Source of the DNA: Spirometra erinaceieuropaei | Lineage: Eukaryota > Platyhelminthes > Cestoda > Diphyllobothriidea > Diphyllobothriidae | Length of the DNA stretch: 64,000 nucleotides | Direction of reading: 5' to 3' | Assembly: GCA_902702965.1 (NCBI GenBank) | Contig: CACRXP010000719.1 | Span: 107,576-171,575, forward strand | Shown: one piece after another, positions 59,711 through 64,000 of the stretch | Position numbering within the stretch: the first letter of the stretch is position 1 | How the letters are laid out: each line of letters opens with the position of its first letter | Notes under the pieces: generated by a model | Databases searched by the model: none | Told to the model about the DNA's origin: nothing | Seen by the model: the letters and a program-made list of their open reading frames with translations, nothing else | Position numbers and translations under genes: made by a program

Positions 59711-60388
59711 TTCACCGATCGTTCATACGGAACCCACTCGTTCCGTTGTGCCTTACGGGCTCTCTCTCGAGCCCAACCAGCAGCCGCACAGCGGCGCATG
59801 ATACATAGGCAGAATGGCATTACCGACAAAGACAAGGGAGACTGGAATGGCCATTTCTGGCTTATTAGCCTTCGTCAGCCATCCATACCCAAGCCCGAAG
59901 TGTGGAACACCCGAGTCTCGAACTCGCGACCTGTTGGTTTAGAAGTCCACGCCTCTATCCACCGGGCCACGAGCCCGTTGCCCTGTCGGTTTTTGATCGG
60001 GAATATACAATGGTAGGGGGCGCTCACCGATCGTTCGTACGGAACTCACTCGTTCCGTTGTGCCTTACGGGCTCTCTATCGAGCCCAACCAGCAGCCGCA
60101 CAGCGGCGCATGATACATAGGCAGAATGGCATTACAGACAAAGACAAGGGAGACTGGAATGGCCATTTCTGGCTTATTAGCCGTCGTCAGCCAGCCATAC
60201 CCAAGCCCGAAGTGTGGAACACCCGGCCCGGTGGATAGAGGCGTGGACTTCTAAACCAACAGGTCGCGAGTTCGAGGCGCGGGTGTTCCACACTTCGGGC
60301 TTGGGTATGGCTGGCTGACGACGGCTAATAAGCCAGAAATGGCCATTCCAGTCTCCCTTGTCTTTGTCGGTAATACCATTCTGCCTAT
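59711..60388. mobile_element. cluster of three S1 SINE units, including an inverted pair
   Basis: A complete minus-strand unit (about 59990-59711) has its head as CGTGGCCCGGTGGATAGAGG and B box GGTCGCGAGTTCGAGACTCG. A second minus unit begins again at 60023, a period of about 312 bases. At 60225 it flips into a plus unit sharing one tRNA-like head. The arms 60118-60225 and 60280-60388 are reverse complements with very few mismatches, leaving a 54-base spacer that is the head itself. Sequence agreement among units is high, so this cluster is young. Confidence 0.8.
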
Positions 60389-61012
60389 TAAGGTCTTGCT
60401 CGTTATAGTTCTAAATAAGGTGTGCACAGAAACCAAACTAAACGACAGGTATTGGTTCATATGCTCAAAACTCGGAATGATCATTCGGTGGTGGTCATTT
60501 GTGTGACATCAGGCGGAATTTCAGCCTACATAAACGAAGGAATTCCTATCCGCGTTATTACTGCAATTTAGGGAACCAAATCGCGCAGATCTGCTAAGAT
60601 GACTTTTATGAATTGATGAAATCGCTTTTTCGTAAAAGTAATCTTTATGTTTGCAAGTTGATTACCATGGATAGCGTCAGACAAAAAATATATTCTCAGG
60701 TCCGGCTAAATCTGTTTATTGAATCTCTTGCGGGCAACTTACTATCCTTTCAATTGAAAAGTCGCTCAGATACGTAATCGGACACTATGATATGTATTAA
60801 CATAGAAAATTGCACTAACATATTTCAACTTCCATCTTCGCAAAGATATGCTGACATTTTACTTGATATAATTATGTAAACACAATTTATACACAAGATA
60901 AAGATATTTCATTGAAGGATGTGGATGAGCGAACAACATTCGCAAATTTAAAGACGTCCAGAAATTCTTACATCAGTTTTCGTTACCAGATTTCATGAGA
61001 TAGGTCACGTAC

Positions 61013-61333
61013 TGTAGTAGTATAACTGCGCAGAAAGTTTTCTAATGCTCAGCATGTACCCCTTCTCTCTCTTTTTTAAGGAAGCCATTAGTAAACGCCC
61101 TTGCGTATTATACTAATGCTGAACCGGACGAACCAGAAGTTTGAACTGGTCGGGTACTTTTGCGCAGGGTCTGTGAAAATGCGATTAGCAATAAACGCGT
61201 GTCAGCTAACTTGTTTCCTTCTCATCACTCGCTGTGCTCCTCTGCCTGATGACCGTTTGTTGTCGTTGATCCCGACCGATCTTTAATTTCCCGCTCAGAC
61301 GTTCGTTCCCCCACCATCCCATCCAAAGTTACA
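61013..61333 (+). repeat. 5' LTR of gypsy copy 2
   Basis: It aligns with 43218-43536 (GCAGAAAGTTTTCTAATGCT, then CCGACCGATCTTTAATTTCC) and ends GTTACA, followed by GGTGTCAGAGGTGGGAC as primer binding site. The first about 20 bases of the LTR are missing or diverged. Confidence 0.6.
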
Positions 61334-61604
61334 AATAGGTGTCAGAGGTGGGACGTCGACATCCAAGAATGAGCATAACTACCAGCATCCCCAGTCTGAA
61401 CTCCCTGTTTGTCAACTTGAGGCCTCGGATCCGTCCATTAATACATCGTGTATGTGCCCAAAGAGCAAAATCAAGTCAGACGTAGCCGCCTCGCCCTCCG
61501 TCCCCCCAACAATTTCTACCCAAAGACGACTACTCCATATGGGCCTTCCGCGCCGAAAACTTCCTCCACATACGCCGGCTCCTATTAAGTCTCGGTCGTA
61601 CGAC

Positions 61605-63188
61605 GGTAACAATCGGGAGATGGCACCCAAAACAAATCCGCAACGTTCGCATCGTACGCTCTTTCTCCCTCTCAACGTCGACACCCCCCTCGACCCTCCC
61701 CTGCAGTTGCCCACAGCGCTGTATTCCCCACCGGTTGCTTAGCTGGCATGTCGGTGTCGCCTCACCACCCAGACAGGTCACTCCCTTGTAACTCGTCCCG
61801 TCTGTACAATTAACTACTATTATATGCATTTCTAGTTTCCATCTCTTCGCATCATACGTTATCGCCTATCCAACGTTTCTTCTTCTTCCTCTGCGTGTGG
61901 ATGAGTATTGCAACATGTAAACAGCTCTATTCAGATCGATCATATTCAGGACCTCTTCCCTGTGCTTCTTTGCCTCGGTGTGTGCCATCTTGGACGTCCT
62001 CGACCGCTACACTGTGAATCTAATTTCTCATTAGGACAGAGGATATGCTACGACTGACACCGTTGGCCAACTGAAATCTGTTTTTGGTTCGCAGATCTGG
62101 ATCAAGAAACTGGAGATTTTCAAAAAAATTATCTTAGCGAACAATAAAAAAAGAAAAATTCGAAATGCAACATTTCTTTCAAAACCGAAATGAACGCTGG
62201 TGTAGAATGGCCGCTCCTTCTACTGTCCGTGACGATGAACATTTGATTGCCATTCTGATGCTTTTGAAACGCAGCGCGGTTTGCATACGCACCAGTCCGT
62301 TTCGGAAAATGTCCTTTGCTCAGGTGGAATATAGCCCTAAGTAGTTGTATCGGAGTAAACGTTTAAATATTTGAGTAGAAATCAGAGATGCCGTGTAGGT
62401 AACAATCGGGAGACGGCACCCAAAAAATCCGTTACCTAGAAATAATACCTTTGAGAGTGGACTCAAACGCCTTCAGGATATATCAGCGGTTGTAGGCCTA
62501 CTTTCACGCACTACTTGCACTTCCCTCGACGGCCTAATATGGGCTGGCCGAACGAACATCGCAGGAGGTTACATGGACGATGGTCGTTATTACCCATCCT
62601 TCCCCATCGTTGCACACACACACACCTGAATATACGGCATACATTCGCATTATGGAAGTTCATTGCAAAACAAAATCATTTTTAAATAGGATAAGTCTGC
62701 ACAACATGGGACAGGAACAGTTCCCAGGCATCTGTCAAAGACACGGCATTGAGGCCAAACCAAAGGCGATACTGTACTTTGTCTCTGTGGGCCCACACAG
62801 CTCGACCATATACTGGGACTTCCTTGTGGAGTTTCCTTTTCAGTTTACTCCAGTATGCCTCAATGGCATTGGTGTGCCGTCCTGTGATAGGGTCCTTGAA
62901 GTTCTTTGAGTGTTTAACATAGAAATGTAGATAGCCTTCTGAGGGAAGACGATTATACGCCTTCCACTCGTCCGTTACCAATATACTGCCTTTGACGACC
63001 CATTTTGTAATAACGGAACGGAGAGCGAACCAACTTCCCTCATTCACCTGTTCAAATAAGGCTTTCTGTCGGCTAGTAGCTTACGTCCCCATCAGCCATC
63101 AACCATAAAACCCCTATTACCATCTGTCCCGTAAGACAGGCTGTTTTGGTTAGGCGGATTTTTTTGGCTGCCATCTCCGATTGTTACC
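61605..63188 (-). mobile_element. Merlin-type (IS1016/ISXO2-like) DNA transposon inserted in gypsy gag
   Basis: The ends are inverted repeats: GGTAACAATCGGGAGATGGC at 61605 and, reverse-complemented, GGTAACAATCGGAGATGGC at 63188. Flanks are CGTACGAC (61597-61604) and CCTACGAC (63189-63196), an 8-bp target duplication with one mismatch. The uninterrupted gag at 43.8 kb has the single sequence CGTACGAC at this point. Merlin elements make 8-9 bp duplications. The minus strand encodes the C-terminal half of the transposase (see 62682-63070). A further copy of the end, GGTAACAATCGGGAGACGGC, lies inside at 62398, so the element is composite. Confidence 0.8.
62682..63070 (-). pseudogene. Merlin/ISXO2-like transposase, N-terminally truncated
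   Basis: The frame reads LFEQVNEGSWFALRSVITKW, then GSILVTDEWKAYNRLPSEGY, VKHSKNFKDPITGRHTNAIE and AYWSKLKRKLHKE. The T-D-E-W-K-A-Y, the H-S-x-N-F-x-D-P-x-T-G-x-H-T-N-x-I-E block and the W after it are the hallmarks of the ISXO2-like (DDE) fold, with the D and E as catalytic residues. The first catalytic D and the N-terminal DNA-binding part are missing, since only about 120 bases separate the frame from the terminal repeat. It cannot be active alone. The open frame ends at a TAA at 62682. Confidence 0.8.
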
Positions 63189-64000
63189 CCTACGACAACT
63201 AATGGCCACGGACATATTGCTGGATGCACCCGTCGCCAAACTAATCAGTACTCTGAGAGACCTCCTTGTCCACCGGCAGTCGCCTGCTTTGGCATTAGAG
63301 GCGTTGTATATTCGACGGCAACTAGCGACAGTGTCGGCCGATGCCTACGTCGAAGCCTTGCAAGAGCTGGCGCTGGAAGCCCTTCCCGATGAATCCCCCA
63401 CCCGTCTTGGGGCCGAACTCCTCAAAAGATGTACGCTAGGCGTTCGCAACACAGAATTGTACTCGAAGGTTATTCGTATACAGTGCACTTCGTCGAAGAA
63501 GAGGCTGGAGATGGCCCGCGGGTACGAAGCTGCAAATGTGACTCAAAGCAATTCGCTTCCGCCCAAGATCTTTTCGCTGTCGGATCCAACTCCGTCGACC
63601 TCTTGACTGCAACCTTCCAAAGTCCGTCGCCGTCAGACCTCACCTACAAGCTATCCTTATTGCCGCCGATTCAGCAGGCGCGCTAAGCGTTGTGGACCCA
63701 ACCGCCCTATTTGCCGTCGGCCGCTTTCTGGTAGGTCCGTGTTACCACTGCTAGTCTCCCGTCTTTGGCCGTGTTTTCTCGCAACGGTTGCCCATCTCTA
63801 ACTATTCCTGGAACCATTAACGACCAAAGCAGGTCGTTCTTGTCGGATACTGGGATATCTTGCTCTGCAGCTTCTTGCTAATCGTAGACCTACAAAAACG
63901 ATATAGCTTTCGACAGCTAACGGCTTTGTTATCCACCCCGAAGAGCAAACCTACTGTGCTGTGACCGTTGGCCATTTCGCCACAACTAACACATTTGTAT

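Larger units (their letters stand above)
61350..63990 (+). pseudogene. Ty3/gypsy gag and protease, copy 2, interrupted by a transposon
   Basis: Gag starts in the same way as copy 1 after the LTR. It breaks at 61604, resumes at 63189 and is open to 63606 (TDILLDAPVAKLISTLRDLL, DAYVEALQELALEALPDE, LEMARGYEAANV). The protease D-T-G (FLSDTGIS) lies near 63850. The part after the transposon lacks the three stop codons of copy 1, so this copy is the better template. It runs off the window end, so pol could lie beyond it. Confidence 0.8.

Noticed and set aside
1..64000. Bacterial-type system, CRISPR array or prophage
   Set aside because: No spaced direct repeats, no operon-like packing and clear spliceosomal introns and eukaryotic retroelements.

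Overview
The window is nuclear DNA of a metazoan and most resembles a flatworm, probably a tapeworm. It is gene-poor and intron-containing, and is littered with decayed Penelope-like elements (PLEs), CR1/Jockey-type LINEs, Ty3/gypsy elements, a Merlin-type DNA transposon and tRNA-derived SINEs. There is no operon structure, Shine-Dalgarno site or CRISPR array. The tapeworm assignment is inference from this repertoire; no taxon-specific marker was checked. || The only host genes I can support are three paralogues of one unrecognised family. Copy A is on the minus strand (5823-1814) and looks intact. Copy B is on the plus strand (25766-27548) and is a decayed pseudogene. Copy C is on the plus strand (47830-49822) and is intact, with seven exons and about 220 residues. 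The exon lengths are almost fixed: 80, 10, 123-132, 98, 79 and 242 nt after the start exon. They include a 10-nt micro-exon that carries the reading frame from phase 0 to phase 1. The product has an N-terminal signal peptide, a soluble part of about 180 residues, and a hydrophobic C-terminus with almost nothing after it, so it is either a GPI-anchored surface protein or a type I membrane protein with a minimal tail. || Layout. 0.4-1.3 kb: PLE remnant with a GIY-YIG domain and a worn hammerhead ribozyme fold. 1.8-5.8 kb: gene A, with SINEs in intron 4. 6-16 kb: no supported gene; one CCA-rich microsatellite. 16.4-17.7 kb: dispersed repeat, an assembly gap of 149 N and a LINE endonuclease relic. 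21.5 kb: hammerhead ribozyme and PLE tail. 23.2-25.3 kb: CR1/Jockey-type LINE. 25.8-27.6 kb: pseudogene B. 28-34 kb: degenerate telomere-like repeats, dispersed repeats and a direct repeat pair. 34.4-36.5 kb: two LINE relics. 38-39.2 kb: PLE tail and an inverted SINE pair. 42-44.7 kb: a 57-bp-arm palindrome of PLE ends, then a gypsy LTR, gag and protease. 45.7-46 kb: SINE. 47.8-49.9 kb: gene C. 53.6-55.5 kb: gypsy RNase H and integrase on the minus strand. 55.8-57.9 kb: a nearly complete PLE. 58.9-60.4 kb: repeat and SINE cluster with a palindrome. 61.0-64.0 kb: a second copy of the 43-kb gypsy, split by a Merlin element with 8-bp target duplications. || Copies B and C also share 3' flanking sequence, so they probably arose by segmental duplication, after which B decayed. 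The most noteworthy items are this micro-exon-bearing family and the hammerhead ribozyme palindrome.
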